Assembly (NCBI RefSeq): GCF_024448135.1 | Contig: NZ_JAMRYX010000085.1 | Span: 1 to 64,000, forward strand | Length of the DNA: 64,000 nucleotides | Reading direction: 5' to 3' | Origin: Methylocystis suflitae | GTDB lineage: Bacteria > Pseudomonadota > Alphaproteobacteria > Rhizobiales > Beijerinckiaceae | Shown: positions 36,241-45,920 of the stretch, one piece after another | Position numbering within the stretch: the stretch's first letter is position 1 | Layout: each line of letters opens with the position of its first letter | The notes under the pieces: model-generated | Seen by the model: only the letters and a program-made list of their open reading frames with translations | The model's database searches: none | What the model was told of the DNA's origin: nothing | Made by a program: the position numbers and the translations under genes

Positions 36241-36689
36241 GATCGTCGCCCTGATTGCTGAGCGGAAAGCAAGCTCGATAGATAGTCGATATACTGGCCG
36301 GGCAGCGCTTGCGCCCGCGCCGCGGCGATGACCCCCTCGAAATAGCCGCGGGGCGCCGCGCCAAGATCGGGCCGAGCGCCGACATAGGTCAACGCCAGGA
36401 CCGAGCCGACCGGTTGGCGCAGAATGGGCAAATTTTTCTTGGCGTAAAGACCATGGGCGACGCCTTCGTAGCGATCGAGCGCGGCGACGTCGCCGACCGC
36501 GACGTCCCACAGCACGCCATGAACGCTCATGCGGGGGTCCGTCGCGACGCTGACAAAGCCTGAAGGCATGAGAATTGTCCTGAAGCCGGCAAGCCGTCCC
36601 CGCCCGAGCAGACGCGAGCGCGGACAGCGACCCGCCATGGCGGCGGCGTCCATGTTGGAGCCATAGGCGAAGTAGAGCGGCACGCGCAA
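36237..36689 (-). CDS. Gamma-glutamylcyclotransferase family protein
   Basis: This is a 150-residue GGCT-fold protein. The substrate loop YFAYGSNMD and the catalytic Glu in LDRYEGVAHGLY are intact, followed by ALTYVGARPD. Enzymes of this fold release 5-oxoproline from gamma-glutamyl groups. A 5-oxoprolinase operon lies about 6 kb away, so the two could act in sequence, but they are not co-transcribed. It is the first gene of the panC operon. Confidence 0.88.
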   Translation of the reverse strand: MRVPLYFAYGSNMDAAAMAGRCPRSRLLGRGRLAGFRTILMPSGFVSVATDPRMSVHGVLWDVAVGDVAALDRYEGVAHGLYAKKNLPILRQPVGSVLALTYVGARPDLGAAPRGYFEGVIAAARAQALPGQYIDYLSSLLSAQQSGRRS

Positions 36690-36735
36690 ATCCGGGTCGC
36701 GAAAAAGACGACGCGTGCTATATCACGACGAACGC

Positions 36736-36825
36736 GGAAGGGTGGCCGAGTGGTTTAAGGCACCGGTCTTGAAAACCGGCGTGGGGGCGACTCCACCGTG
36801 GGTTCGAATCCCACCCCTTCCGCCA
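36736..36825 (+). tRNA. tRNA-Ser (anticodon TGA)
   Basis: This 90-base class II tRNA has acceptor GGAAGGG/CCCTTCC, anticodon stem ACCGG/CCGG around CTTGAAAA, a long variable arm (GTGGGGGCGACTCCAC), T-arm GGGTTCGAATCCC, and an encoded CCA. It reads UCA codons. Confidence 0.97.
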
Positions 36826-36947
36826 GTTCACTACCTAAGCAATTGAATTATAAATATTTTTATGTGTCGACACGTCTCTCGCCGCAACTCTGCGGAAGGC
36901 TTGCTGAGCGCTGTGCATCGGCTTTCTTAGGCTGCATCCGCTACCGG

Positions 36948-38564
36948 TCACTGCTCTCGGTAGAGCAGCAGCAAGAAGCCCGACAGCATGAATGCGACGG
37001 GCCAGACATAACCGCCTATTCGACCGGCGAAGGTGTCCGATAAACGTATTTCCAGCCAGCGCGCGCTTGCGGAGACAACCCCGAGCAAGGCGATCGGCGT
37101 ATGGCTGATCGCGATCAGAACCTCGTCTTTGCCTTCCGTGTGTCCATAGTGGGTCAATAGAAACGCTGCCGCCGCGCCGGTTGTTATCGGGAAGACGAAG
37201 GCTGGCCAGTCGGATTTAAAGCGGCTTCGTCGAACCTGCCATTCGAATATCGCAAAGGTCGCAATGAGGACCGTGATGACTTTGTGCTGGACGATCTGAG
37301 GGTCGCGAAGACTTTCAAAGAACCCTATGGGTCCGAGGGGCCATGCGGTTTCATCGGCGCGAACCACCAGAATGCCGCCAAGCAATAAAAATAGCAGAGG
37401 CCAATGACGCACCATGGGCGCCGTTCGCCAATGGTGCTCAAGCAAGGCGAAAGCGCCCATAAGGATAACAAGAACGCCCGCCAAATGATGATTCATTTCC
37501 GCCCAGGCGATGTCCGCCGCGCTGGGTAAGCTGGGCGTTCCTGGTTCGGCTACGCTGGAGGCTGCGTGCGCAGCAGACAATTCGGCATACGCGGGACTAT
37601 GGAAACTCGGCCAACGCGGTGCGAAACGAGCCGTGATCTCAGACAAACTCGTGCGCTCGGCGCCGCCGTCTGTTGGGAGCGACGCTGATGCGAGCGCGGC
37701 GGCGCAAAACAGCGTCACGAGGCCCAATCCCACCTCCACCTCAGCGAAACGCAATAATCTTCTGATCGGCGTGGAAGAAACGCGCCACAGTTTGCGCGCT
37801 GTCGAAAGATTAGCGGCGGCAAAGCAAAGCAAGCCAAACAGCAGCATGATTTTGGTGGTGAGCAGCATTCCGTAATTCGTTTCATACAACGCATTGAGAT
37901 CCGACGTGTGGCGCGTCATCATCAACAGGCCGGCAATAATCAACGCCCCCACGGCCCACATGGCGTTTCGCGAGAATTTGGAGGCGATCAATCGCCGCGC
38001 CTCGCCGCTCTTCGTCATTGCGAGCGCGACCAAAAAGAACGGAATGCCGCCGATCCAGATCCCCGCTGCAAGCACATGCACGATCTCGGTCGCCACCAGC
38101 AACGCAGAAGCGACGGGGCGGCTCGCGGCGTGTGTCACGCCCACATGCGCACAAACCAGCAGCAACGCTAAAGCAACGGCGCCCCCCTTCCATCTGAAAA
38201 AGGCGCGGGCGTCGAGGCTGGCGATCAGCGCCAGCGCGCCCGACAGGATCATGGCGATGAAGTGACTGACGACGGCGTCGGCGCTGGCTGCGACCGCAAA
38301 ATCCACCTGCAACGTTCCAACGAGCATCGCGGTCAGTACGCCCACGGCAACGATCTCGCCGAAGACCGAAGCACAGCAGCTCCAAAAAAGAATACGAAGG
38401 CAACGTCGCGCAATTGGCGACTCCTCGGCGTCTAGTTTCCCGTCAAGAGGGGACAGAACGAGCGTCAGAAACGCGACGCCGCCAACGACGATCGCTTGCG
38501 TCGCGAGGAGATATGCGCGCAGCACGAGGTCCAAGAAACCGTACAACGCGATGAAGGATTGCAT
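36948..38564 (-). CDS. copD: CopD family copper transport membrane protein
   Basis: This is a 538-residue inner-membrane protein with about twelve hydrophobic segments. The CopD domain (ICVHVLAAGIWIGGIPFFLVAL-like segment with conserved His, then MWAVGALIIAGLLM and TNYGMLLTTKIMLLFGLLCFAAANL) lies near residues 165-290. The C-terminal half carries further helices with His/Met residues. It probably moves copper from the periplasmic CopC across the inner membrane. It starts two bases after copC ends, so the pair forms an operon. Confidence 0.85.
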   Translation of the reverse strand: MQSFIALYGFLDLVLRAYLLATQAIVVGGVAFLTLVLSPLDGKLDAEESPIARRCLRILFWSCCASVFGEIVAVGVLTAMLVGTLQVDFAVAASADAVVSHFIAMILSGALALIASLDARAFFRWKGGAVALALLLVCAHVGVTHAASRPVASALLVATEIVHVLAAGIWIGGIPFFLVALAMTKSGEARRLIASKFSRNAMWAVGALIIAGLLMMTRHTSDLNALYETNYGMLLTTKIMLLFGLLCFAAANLSTARKLWRVSSTPIRRLLRFAEVEVGLGLVTLFCAAALASASLPTDGGAERTSLSEITARFAPRWPSFHSPAYAELSAAHAASSVAEPGTPSLPSAADIAWAEMNHHLAGVLVILMGAFALLEHHWRTAPMVRHWPLLFLLLGGILVVRADETAWPLGPIGFFESLRDPQIVQHKVITVLIATFAIFEWQVRRSRFKSDWPAFVFPITTGAAAAFLLTHYGHTEGKDEVLIAISHTPIALLGVVSASARWLEIRLSDTFAGRIGGYVWPVAFMLSGFLLLLYREQ

Positions 38565-38566
38565 TG

Positions 38567-38935
38567 TCAGCGTTCCACGCGAAAATTCAGCCTGCCTTGC
38601 GTCAGGTGGCCGTCAAGGCTCAGTATTTGCCATTCGAGCGTATAAGCGCCCGACCGCAAGTCCGGCGCTCTCGCTTCTAGGCCCTCTGATGCAGAGCTCG
38701 TTTCGAGAGGCTGAACGACGCTTTGATCTGCGGCCTTGAGAAGCGTGAGACGCGACAGCTTCGAGTCGATGCGACTATTGAACCGAAGCTGAATGACGAC
38801 TTCGCCGCTTGGAACCGTTGCGCCATCGCGAGGCGAAGCCGAGATCAGAGACGCATGAGCGAGGCAGGGAGCGCGCACAAGCGCGAACGCTAGGATAAGC
38901 GACAGAAGAAAAGGTAGTTTTTTCCGTACGATCAT
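38567..38935 (-). CDS. copC: Periplasmic copper-binding protein CopC
   Basis: This is a 122-residue periplasmic protein. The start at 38935 gives a classic signal peptide, and cleavage after Ala26 leaves His27 as the mature N-terminus (HASLISASPRDG). Together with the C-terminal DGH motif (LSLDGHLTQG), this makes the Cu(II) brace of copper-only CopC proteins. The Met-rich Cu(I) site of Pseudomonas-type CopC is missing. Copper-only CopC of this kind is known in methanotrophs such as Methylosinus. It is upstream of copD. Confidence 0.88.
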   Translation of the reverse strand: MIVRKKLPFLLSLILAFALVRAPCLAHASLISASPRDGATVPSGEVVIQLRFNSRIDSKLSRLTLLKAADQSVVQPLETSSASEGLEARAPDLRSGAYTLEWQILSLDGHLTQGRLNFRVER

Positions 38936-39249
38936 AGCGAGCCCCAGTTGAAAACCAGCGCCTTCGGCCGTCAATGTCATTGCATCTAAGTCACGCGCGT
39001 ATACCGGCAAGCGGTGCATCGCCGATGCCGCCTCTTCGAAGCATTTAGCGCCGAAAGCGCGCGCCCCTACCCTGCAGGTTGTTCGCCCGGTCGCTTCTCG
39101 CTGTTGATGCTGATGCGGACCTTTGTCGTCGCCTTAGAGCAGGCTTGATAACCGACGAACGAAAGGAAAAATGCGCGCGCCTATTGTCGATGTCGATGGG
39201 GGAACCAGTTCAGAAATAGGTTGTATGTATCCCCTAAAAGGAGAGCGTT
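38936..39249. other. Divergent copC/SDR spacer
   Basis: This 314-base region lies between two divergent genes. AAAGGAGA just before 39250 is the ribosome site of the SDR gene. A short frame from the ATG at 39171 also has AAAGGA before it but runs out of frame into the SDR gene. I see no terminator or clear operator. Confidence 0.5.
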
Positions 39250-40050
39250 ATGGATCATACTTCCAGCGGCCGTCCGCTTGCGGTCGTTACCGGCGCTTCA
39301 GTCGGCATCGGCTTCGAACTGGCGCAAGTTTGCGTCGTCAATAACTTCGATGTCGCCATCGCATCCAACAAGGCGCGCATATATGACGCCGCCGCAAGTC
39401 TCGAAGCGCGAGGCGCTCGCGTTGTCGCGATTGAAACTGATCTTTCGACGATCGAAGGGGTCGATCGGCTTTATGACGCAGCTCAGCAATTCGGCCGGCC
39501 CGTTGACGTCCTCATCGCCAACGTGGGCATTGGACTGGGCAAAGCCTTCCTCGATCAGGATTTTCAAAAGGTTCGTCATGTCATCGACACCAACATCACC
39601 GGAACCGTCTATGCGATCCAGAAATTTGGCCGCGACATGCGAAACCGAAATTCTGGGCGCATTCTGATCGTTGGCTCAATCGCCGGCATGGTGCCGGGAA
39701 CCTTCCAGGCGGTTTACAATGGCACCAAAGCGTTTCTCGACAATTTCGCTTTCGCGCTGCGCAACGAACTGAAGGACACCACCGTTACGGTTTCCTTGCT
39801 TATGCCGGGCGTGACCGAGACGGACTTTTTTCGCCGGGCCGACCTGCTGGATACGCGCCTCGGGCAGGCCAGGAAGGCGAATGCGGCTGACGTCGCGCGT
39901 GACGGCTTCGACGCGATGATGCAGGGTCAGGCGCGAGTCGTCAGCGGATGGAGGAACAAGATTTCCGCGACCTTCATACAAGCGATGCCCGCGACCTTCC
40001 TCGCCAAACAGCATCGCAGGATGGCCAAGCCGCATTCAGCGCGGCGCTAG
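39250..40050 (+). CDS. Short-chain dehydrogenase/reductase
   Basis: This is a 266-residue classical SDR. It has the NAD(P) motif VVTGASVGIGFELA, the NVGIG structural motif, catalytic Ser in ILIVGSIAGMVPG, and the YNGTK Tyr/Lys pair. AAAAGGAGA precedes the start. The substrate is unknown. It opens a group of redox and stress genes (SOD, catalase, hemerythrin). Confidence 0.9.
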   Translation: MDHTSSGRPLAVVTGASVGIGFELAQVCVVNNFDVAIASNKARIYDAAASLEARGARVVAIETDLSTIEGVDRLYDAAQQFGRPVDVLIANVGIGLGKAFLDQDFQKVRHVIDTNITGTVYAIQKFGRDMRNRNSGRILIVGSIAGMVPGTFQAVYNGTKAFLDNFAFALRNELKDTTVTVSLLMPGVTETDFFRRADLLDTRLGQARKANAADVARDGFDAMMQGQARVVSGWRNKISATFIQAMPATFLAKQHRRMAKPHSARR

Positions 40051-40112
40051 CGGCTCACGCCCAGCCGGGCCGAGCGCTCGCGCGCTCTTGCGCCACGCGA
40101 GCAGCGCCGACG

Positions 40113-40628
40113 CTACTTCAACACGGCGCAGGCGACGCGCGCGCCGGCGCCGCCAATCGGCTGCGACATGTGGTCGTCGGGGCTCGCATGCACCACGACC
40201 GCCGATCCGTCCGCGTCTAGGAGATTGATCTTACCGCCGCTCAAGGACGCGCCGTCGATGAACATTTCCGCCTGCGCGGAGCCATCGGAATATGCATAGA
40301 CATTCGGCAGATCCGCCGGGTGCGGCCCCTTGGGATTGAGGAACCCATGTTCGGCATTTGACGGATTTATATGGCCCTTCGAATGCATGAATTTCTCGAT
40401 GTCGGAGCAGTCGCCAACTTCATGTAGATGGATGCCGTGCCAGCCCGGCGCGAGCGCGGCCGGCCGCAGCATGACGCGAAGAACGACGCCACGCGGCCCC
40501 TGTTTGACCTCGATGGAGCCTATCCCCTTCCCTGTGTTGTCGATGACGTCGGCGGTTCGCTCCTCCGCGCTTGCAAAGCCCGTCATGAATGCGATTGATA
40601 CTAAGGCGATGACAAGTTTGTCGAACAT
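40113..40628 (-). CDS. sodC: Cu/Zn superoxide dismutase
   Basis: This is a 171-residue periplasmic Cu/Zn SOD with a signal peptide (MFDKLVIALVSIAFMTGFASA). The copper and zinc ligands are all present: GIHLHEVGDCS, the His of the GHINP segment, AEHGFLNPKGPHPADLPN with the zinc Asp, and VVHASPDDH. The disulfide cysteines (GDCS and ACAVL) are kept. It converts superoxide to peroxide and oxygen in the periplasm. It needs copper, and copCD lies about 1.5 kb away. Confidence 0.94.
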   Translation of the reverse strand: MFDKLVIALVSIAFMTGFASAEERTADVIDNTGKGIGSIEVKQGPRGVVLRVMLRPAALAPGWHGIHLHEVGDCSDIEKFMHSKGHINPSNAEHGFLNPKGPHPADLPNVYAYSDGSAQAEMFIDGASLSGGKINLLDADGSAVVVHASPDDHMSQPIGGAGARVACAVLK

Positions 40629-40778
40629 GTTTTCCTCTCACGTCTTCGCGAACCGGCGACGCTACGGTCTGTTGGGGTCGGACGGCGCTTTGCAGTCAGC
40701 GACGCAGCATGCGCGACGTCGCCGCGTCGCAGGATATCTGGCGCGCCAGCACAGTTCCAGGCTCTCCATGAATTTTGG

Positions 40779-41720
40779 TCAAAGCGAATATAGATCCAGC
40801 GCCCCAGACAAGCGCGTGCGATATTGTTCAAGGCGAGCTTTGTCTTTTTCCGCTGCGGCCTGCTCCACATAGGGCGCGTAATTGATGAGGTTGATCGCCT
40901 TAACAATCGGCGCCATTTCGCGGATCTTCTCCTCCGTCAGTCCATAGCCCATCAGAAATTCCTGCTTGGCGTCGACCGAGAGATCATGAAGCGCCATCGA
41001 CAGATCCCAATAGGGCGCGACATTGGAGGCGCAGCATTCCCAGTCGATCACGGCCGTGATCGCGCCAGAGGCGTCGGCCACCACGTTCTTTAGCCGCATG
41101 TCGCCGTGGTTGAGGACGGGCGAAGGGTCCCAGCGCTCCATGTCGCGAACGACCGATCTCAGACGTTTAAGCTGGCCGGCGTCCAGCATCTGCTGCGTAT
41201 CGAGCAGGTCGACGCGCGCTTCAATTTTCAATTCGCCGTGCAGATACTCCTTCCAGGTCTCTTTGCGCGAGAGCGTATTGTCCGACCAATCGAAGGTTTG
41301 CCCAAAGCCAGATGTCTTCACCGAGTGGATAAGAGCGGTCAGACGTCCCATCTCCCGCAGAATCGCGAGGCGTTCGGGATGATGCGTCGCTTCCTGCCCC
41401 TCGACCTTCGGCAACACCATATAAGGCATGCCGATGATGTCGGCGCCGACCTCGAGAATTTTCGCGGTCGGCACGCCAGCCTCGCTGGCCTTGGCGATCG
41501 CCCATTGCTCCTTGAGATAATCCTTTAATTTGTCAGGGGTCGTGTTCATGCGGACGATGAAATCGCCTTTGGCATGACGGACCTCGAACACGAAATTGGT
41601 GAGGCCGCCGCCGCGCGCCACGATGCGCTTTGGTTTTGACCCGAGGTGATGCTCGATAATTTTGCCCGCGTTGGATCGCGCCTTGCGCAGCGTGACCGGC
41701 GTTTCTTGCGCAGCAGTCAT
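40779..41720 (-). CDS. APH/choline-kinase-like phosphotransferase
   Basis: This is a 313-residue small-molecule kinase of the aminoglycoside phosphotransferase/choline kinase fold. The nucleotide loop is RIVARGGGLTNFVFEVRHAKG, the catalytic loop is VLNHGDMRLKNVV, and the metal motif is VIDWECC. The substrate is unknown, and there is no reason to call it a resistance enzyme. It overlaps the upstream HAD gene by four bases, forming a kinase/phosphatase pair that may act on the same metabolite. Confidence 0.88.
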   Translation of the reverse strand: MTAAQETPVTLRKARSNAGKIIEHHLGSKPKRIVARGGGLTNFVFEVRHAKGDFIVRMNTTPDKLKDYLKEQWAIAKASEAGVPTAKILEVGADIIGMPYMVLPKVEGQEATHHPERLAILREMGRLTALIHSVKTSGFGQTFDWSDNTLSRKETWKEYLHGELKIEARVDLLDTQQMLDAGQLKRLRSVVRDMERWDPSPVLNHGDMRLKNVVADASGAITAVIDWECCASNVAPYWDLSMALHDLSVDAKQEFLMGYGLTEEKIREMAPIVKAINLINYAPYVEQAAAEKDKARLEQYRTRLSGALDLYSL

Positions 41721-42637
41721 TGCAGCGACTCGCTCTCCAGCCCGCCAAGGCGAAACAGCAGTTCGCCAAGCTCCTGGGAGCTTTCAATCTTCACCGTCCG
41801 CAGCAGACCCTTATATTCCAGATCACGCGATCCGACATGGACGGCAAGGCCAACGCCGGAAAGAAATGAATCCATCGGCGTGTCGCCGCAGCCGACAGAG
41901 GCCTGCAGGTCGACGCCGAGCCGCTCCGCAATGGCGCGCACGCCGAACAATTTGTCGACGCCCTTGCGCGTCGCGAAGTTCGAGCGCTTGACGTGCTGAT
42001 AGGCCATCAGGCGATCCTGCGGGGCTTCGACGAGCAGAAACATCATGCAGACGTCCTGGGCCATCAAGGACTCGCGAAGATCATCCACCGAGAGGCAGAC
42101 GATCGACGACGCGCTCGTGTATTTTGCCTGAAGATGGGGGATTTTCTCCCTGACAGGCGTCCAGATCGTCTCGCCACGCGTCCAGTCACGCGTGTAATAG
42201 AAGATAAGTAGCTCATCGACGCCATTCTCAAGCAGCCCGCGCACGCCCGTCAGCACCTCGTCAATTTCCAGCGGCTCAAGCGGAAAAGCATCGAGTTCCT
42301 CGAAGATGATGTCTCCAGCCGCATCTTCTCTAAGATAGCCGACGACGCCGCCGTTGAGCGAGACGAGCGGCAAGGGCGCATTGGTGATCGCATACCACTC
42401 GCGTCCGAAGGTGCGGATGACGTTCAGCGGAAACCGCAGCGTGTTCAGCACAATGGGGCGGCCAAGATCATTGAGGCGCTTCAAGCCGCAAGCGACCGGC
42501 TCAGGGATAACGATACGGCCTTCAAACTCGTGCACCGCAGTTCCGTCAAGGTCGGTTATGAGCGCTCCCGCTCCGGTGAAATTGGTCTCCGCCAAAAACG
42601 CCCTGAGCTCTTCGTCGATATGCTCCCTAAGCGCCAT
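41717..42637 (-). CDS. HAD-superfamily hydrolase
   Basis: This is a 306-residue HAD phosphatase of the Cof-like type. Motif I is ALITDLDGTAVHEF with the nucleophile Asp, motif II is PIVLNTLRF, and motif IV is SVGCGDTPMDSFLSGVG. A cap domain of about 130 residues lies between motifs II and III. It probably dephosphorylates a sugar phosphate or phosphorylated metabolite. It is coupled to the following kinase gene by a four-base overlap. Confidence 0.88.
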   Translation of the reverse strand: MALREHIDEELRAFLAETNFTGAGALITDLDGTAVHEFEGRIVIPEPVACGLKRLNDLGRPIVLNTLRFPLNVIRTFGREWYAITNAPLPLVSLNGGVVGYLREDAAGDIIFEELDAFPLEPLEIDEVLTGVRGLLENGVDELLIFYYTRDWTRGETIWTPVREKIPHLQAKYTSASSIVCLSVDDLRESLMAQDVCMMFLLVEAPQDRLMAYQHVKRSNFATRKGVDKLFGVRAIAERLGVDLQASVGCGDTPMDSFLSGVGLAVHVGSRDLEYKGLLRTVKIESSQELGELLFRLGGLESESLQ

Positions 42638-43158
42638 TCCCGGTCCTCCATTCTCTGTCGCCGCTTTTCGTCCTCACACAAGCAGCGAGCTTTCGTATCG
42701 AGACAGAAGACATGATGATCGCGCCTGCTGTAATCAGATGAGAGTCGACAGGTCGGCGTGCGCTTGACGGCGGACACTCCGTCCTATGTGGCGCCGATGC
42801 GCTTAAGCGACAGCCCCTATTCCTAAAATCCTTCGCGCACGATCACGCGCGAAGATTACGTTCGGCCGGCCCCACTCGCACACCGGACGGGCTGGCGCTT
42901 CTTGCGCAAACATTCTTTACGGCAAACATCTCGCCGCCCAGCGTCATTTTGATTTGAGCTGCGTCGTCAGTGAAAAAACTTGCAAGTTTTTGGCGGGCGG
43001 GACCTTCCCCGCATCAAACGTCTTCGAAGCTCTGCGCTTCTGACACTGTGCGCTTTAATTGGCTCAGAGAATTTTTCCTGCCCGGGAACAAGTCGGATCG
43101 CCTGAGGTTTCGCTCACGTGCGCGCTCGCGTCGTGGGTCGCTTCTTCGGAGTTTTCCT
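42638..43158. other. Divergent spacer upstream of the catalase gene
   Basis: This 521-base region has no convincing gene. It holds CTTCGCGC/GCGCGAAG (42831-42854), an inverted repeat with an eight-base loop. About 400 bases before the catalase start it also holds CTTGAC followed 16 bases later by TATGTG, which resembles a sigma-70 promoter. GGAG eight bases before 43159 is the catalase ribosome site. The coding frame remains open back to 42970 but shows no family sequence. Confidence 0.5.
42831..42854 (+). promoter_or_regulatory. Inverted repeat upstream of catalase
   Basis: CTTCGCGC and GCGCGAAG form a perfect eight-base inverted repeat with an ACGATCAC loop. Lack of a T run argues against a terminator for either flanking gene. 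It could be an operator or an RNA hairpin in the leader. Confidence 0.35.
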
Positions 43159-45333
43159 ATGGGGTCAAAACGCAAACCGTCGTCCTTCGGCGAATCCGCC
43201 ATGGCGAACGCTGGAAAGAGCCAAGCCGCGCAGCCCGATCTTGCCGCGGCCGAGACTGAGATGTCTTACGCGCAGCCGCAAGGCGACGGCGGTGAAACGC
43301 ACCAGACCGCCAACGCCGCGGTTGAGACGCTCACGACGCAGCAGGGCATTCCCGTCTCCGACGACCAGAATACGCTTCGCATTGGCGCGCGCGGTCCGAG
43401 CCTCATCGAAGACTTCCATTTTCGCGAGAAAATCTTCCACTTCGACCACGAGCGCATCCCGGAACGCGTCGTTCACGCGCGGGGATTCGGCGTGCATGGC
43501 TATTTCGAACTCACGAAGTCGCTCGCAGACATGACGCGCGCCGATCTTTTCCAGCGGGTCGGCGAGCAGACGCCGGTGTTTGTGCGGTTCTCGACCGTAG
43601 CCGGCAGCAAGGGATCCGCCGATCTCGCGCGCGACGTGAGAGGCTTCGCGGTAAAGTTCTATACCAAGGAAGGCAATTGGGATCTCGTCGGCAATAACAT
43701 CCCGGTGTTCTTCATTCAGGATGCGATCAAGTTTCCGGATTTGATCCACGCGGCGAAGCCTGAGCCGGATCGCGGCTTCCCCCAGGCGCAAACGGCGCAT
43801 GACAATTTCTGGGACTTCGTTTCGCTCTCGCCGGAAAGCTTTCACATGATCATGTGGATCATGTCGGATCGCGCCATTCCGCGCTCCTTCCGCTTCATGG
43901 AAGGCTTTGGGGTTCACTCTTTCCGTTTCATCAACGCAGAAGGCAAGTCGACGTTCGTCAAGTTTCACTGGAAGCCGAAGCTCGGTCTGCAATCGGTGCT
44001 CTGGAACGAAGCGGTGAAGATCAATGGCGCCGATCCCGACTTCCATCGGCGCGATCTGTGGGACGCCATCAAGGGCGGCCATTTCCCGGAATGGGAGCTC
44101 GGTCTTCAGCTCTTTGACGACGCATTCGCCGAACGTTTCGAGTTCGACATTCTCGACTCGACCAAAATTATTCCGGAAGAACAGGTTCCCGTGCAAATCG
44201 TCGGGCGCCTTGTGCTCGACCGAACCGTGGATAATTTCTTCGCGGAAACCGAACAGGTCGCCTTCTGCACGCAGAACATGGTTCCTGGCATCGATTTCAG
44301 CGACGATCCGCTGCTCCAAGGCCGCAATTTCTCCTACCTCGACACCCAGTTGAAGCGGCTCGGGAGCCCGAACTTCACCCATCTTCCCGTCAATGCGCCG
44401 CGATGTCCGATGGCGCATTTCCAACAGGACGGGCATATGGCGATGAAGAATCCCAAGGCCCGCGCCAATTACGAGCCCAACAGCTGGGGCGCGCTCGGCG
44501 GACCGCGCGAAAATCCCGAGCGCGGATTCACGTCGTTCCCGGAGGAGGTCGCCGGGCCAAAGACGAGACTTCGCTCCGAAAGCTTCGCCGATCACTACAG
44601 CCAGGCGCGGCAATTCTTCATCAGCCAGGCGCCGATCGAGCGCAAACATATCGGCGACGCCCTCACCTTCGAACTGAGCAAATGCGAGCGCCCGGACATT
44701 CGCGCGCGAGTCGTGTCGCATCTCTTGAACATCGACGTTGCGCTCGCGACGCGCGTCGCCGACGGCTTGCGGCTTGAAATGCCGGATCCGGCGAAGGCCG
44801 CGCGCCCGACTCGGCAAGAGCTTCCCCCGTCCGCGCCGCTGAGCATTTTGGCGCGTCCGAAATCCTTCGCGGGGCGCAAGCTCGGGATTCTCGCGACGGA
44901 TGGCGCTGACGCGAAGCTGTTAAAGGCGCTGATCGAGGCCGTCGAAAAGATTGGAGCGGTTTACGAGATTGTCGCGCCCCACATCGGCGGCGTGGTGCTT
45001 GACGACGGCGCGATGCAGCCGGCCGCGCAAAAGATCGACGGAGGACCGTCGGTGCTCTACGACGCCGTCGCTATCGTCGCCTCGGAGACCGGCGTCGCCG
45101 ATCTCGTCGGCGACGCCGCCGCGCGCGATTTTGCAAGCGACGCCTTCGCGCATTGCAAGTTCATCGGCTTCACCCAGAGCGCGACGCCGCTGCTGGAGAA
45201 AGCCGGCGTCGCCGACGCGCTGGATGAAGCATGCATTCAGCTTGCGACCGTCAAGGACGCGGCCGCGTTCGTCGCGGCCTGCGCCGAACTTCGTTACTGG
45301 CCCAGAGAACTGACGGTCGATCTCGATGCGTGA
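43159..45333 (+). CDS. katE: Large-subunit catalase (HPII type)
   Basis: This is a clade II heme catalase of about 724 residues. The start at 43159 is chosen for its GGAG site; an ATG at 43201 is an alternative. The distal His is in [15 protein letters not shown], the conserved Asn is in [16 protein letters not shown], and the proximal heme Tyr is in [12 protein letters not shown]. After residue about 560 comes the DJ-1/GATase-like domain typical of HPII ([20 protein letters not shown]). It dismutates hydrogen peroxide. It faces toward the hemerythrin gene in a stress cluster. Confidence 0.94.
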   Translation: MGSKRKPSSFGESAMANAGKSQAAQPDLAAAETEMSYAQPQGDGGETHQTANAAVETLTTQQGIPVSDDQNTLRIGARGPSLIEDFHFREKIFHFDHERIPERVVHARGFGVHGYFELTKSLADMTRADLFQRVGEQTPVFVRFSTVAGSKGSADLARDVRGFAVKFYTKEGNWDLVGNNIPVFFIQDAIKFPDLIHAAKPEPDRGFPQAQTAHDNFWDFVSLSPESFHMIMWIMSDRAIPRSFRFMEGFGVHSFRFINAEGKSTFVKFHWKPKLGLQSVLWNEAVKINGADPDFHRRDLWDAIKGGHFPEWELGLQLFDDAFAERFEFDILDSTKIIPEEQVPVQIVGRLVLDRTVDNFFAETEQVAFCTQNMVPGIDFSDDPLLQGRNFSYLDTQLKRLGSPNFTHLPVNAPRCPMAHFQQDGHMAMKNPKARANYEPNSWGALGGPRENPERGFTSFPEEVAGPKTRLRSESFADHYSQARQFFISQAPIERKHIGDALTFELSKCERPDIRARVVSHLLNIDVALATRVADGLRLEMPDPAKAARPTRQELPPSAPLSILARPKSFAGRKLGILATDGADAKLLKALIEAVEKIGAVYEIVAPHIGGVVLDDGAMQPAAQKIDGGPSVLYDAVAIVASETGVADLVGDAAARDFASDAFAHCKFIGFTQSATPLLEKAGVADALDEACIQLATVKDAAAFVAACAELRYWPRELTVDLDA

Positions 45334-45376
45334 TGCGGTCACGTCAAGTCAACAACCGCGCAACAGGAGAACCAAA

Positions 45377-45898
45377 ATGCCAACGGCGAGCACAAGCGGC
45401 AGCACGAAACGGTCGAAGTCCCACACGGGCGCGAAGACATCGGCCAGCGCGTCCAAAATGGCGGACGCCATCAAGCTCCTCAAGGAGGACCACCGGGAGG
45501 TGAAGACCTGGTTCAAACAGTATGAAAAGCTCGAAAAAAAGGCGGAGAAGGAAGATCTCGCCCGAAACATTTGCGCGGCGTTGACCGTTCACGCCAAGAT
45601 CGAAGAGGAGATCTTCTATCCGGCGCTGCGCAAGCACATAGACGACGAAGAGCTTCTCGACGAAGCCGAAGTTGAGCACGCAAGCGCCAAACAGCTCATC
45701 GCGGAAATTCTCTCGATGTCGCCGCAAGACCATCTCTTCGACGCAAAGGTGAAGGTGCTTGGCGAATACGTCATGCACCATGTCCAGGAAGAAGAGCAGG
45801 AAATCTTTCCCGAGGCGCGCAAGAGCGAGGTCGATCTCGACGCCTTGGGCGTCAAGCTATCCAAGCGTAAAGCCGAACTGATGAAAAAAGCGGCCTGA
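45377..45898 (+). CDS. Hemerythrin-domain protein
   Basis: This is a 173-residue protein with a basic Ser/Thr/Lys-rich N-terminal tail and a hemerythrin HHE four-helix bundle. The metal residues lie in LLKEDHREVKTWF, TVHAKIEEEIFYPALR, EVEHASAKQLI and MHHVQEEEQEIFP. The start at 45377 has AGGAG upstream; the frame is open to 45326. It may bind oxygen, nitric oxide or iron. It follows the catalase gene and could be co-transcribed. Confidence 0.9.
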   Translation: MPTASTSGSTKRSKSHTGAKTSASASKMADAIKLLKEDHREVKTWFKQYEKLEKKAEKEDLARNICAALTVHAKIEEEIFYPALRKHIDDEELLDEAEVEHASAKQLIAEILSMSPQDHLFDAKVKVLGEYVMHHVQEEEQEIFPEARKSEVDLDALGVKLSKRKAELMKKAA

Positions 45899-45920
45899 TC
45901 GCGGCCGCCTCGAAGCACAT

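Noticed and set aside
39171-39347. Short frame with AAAGGA upstream, before the SDR gene
   Set aside because: It overlaps the SDR gene by about 100 bases in another frame and has no family or conservation evidence. It is possibly a chance frame.
43165-44817. 550-codon open frame on the minus strand
   Set aside because: It is antisense to the catalase gene and has no family sequence. The sense frame has all catalase motifs.
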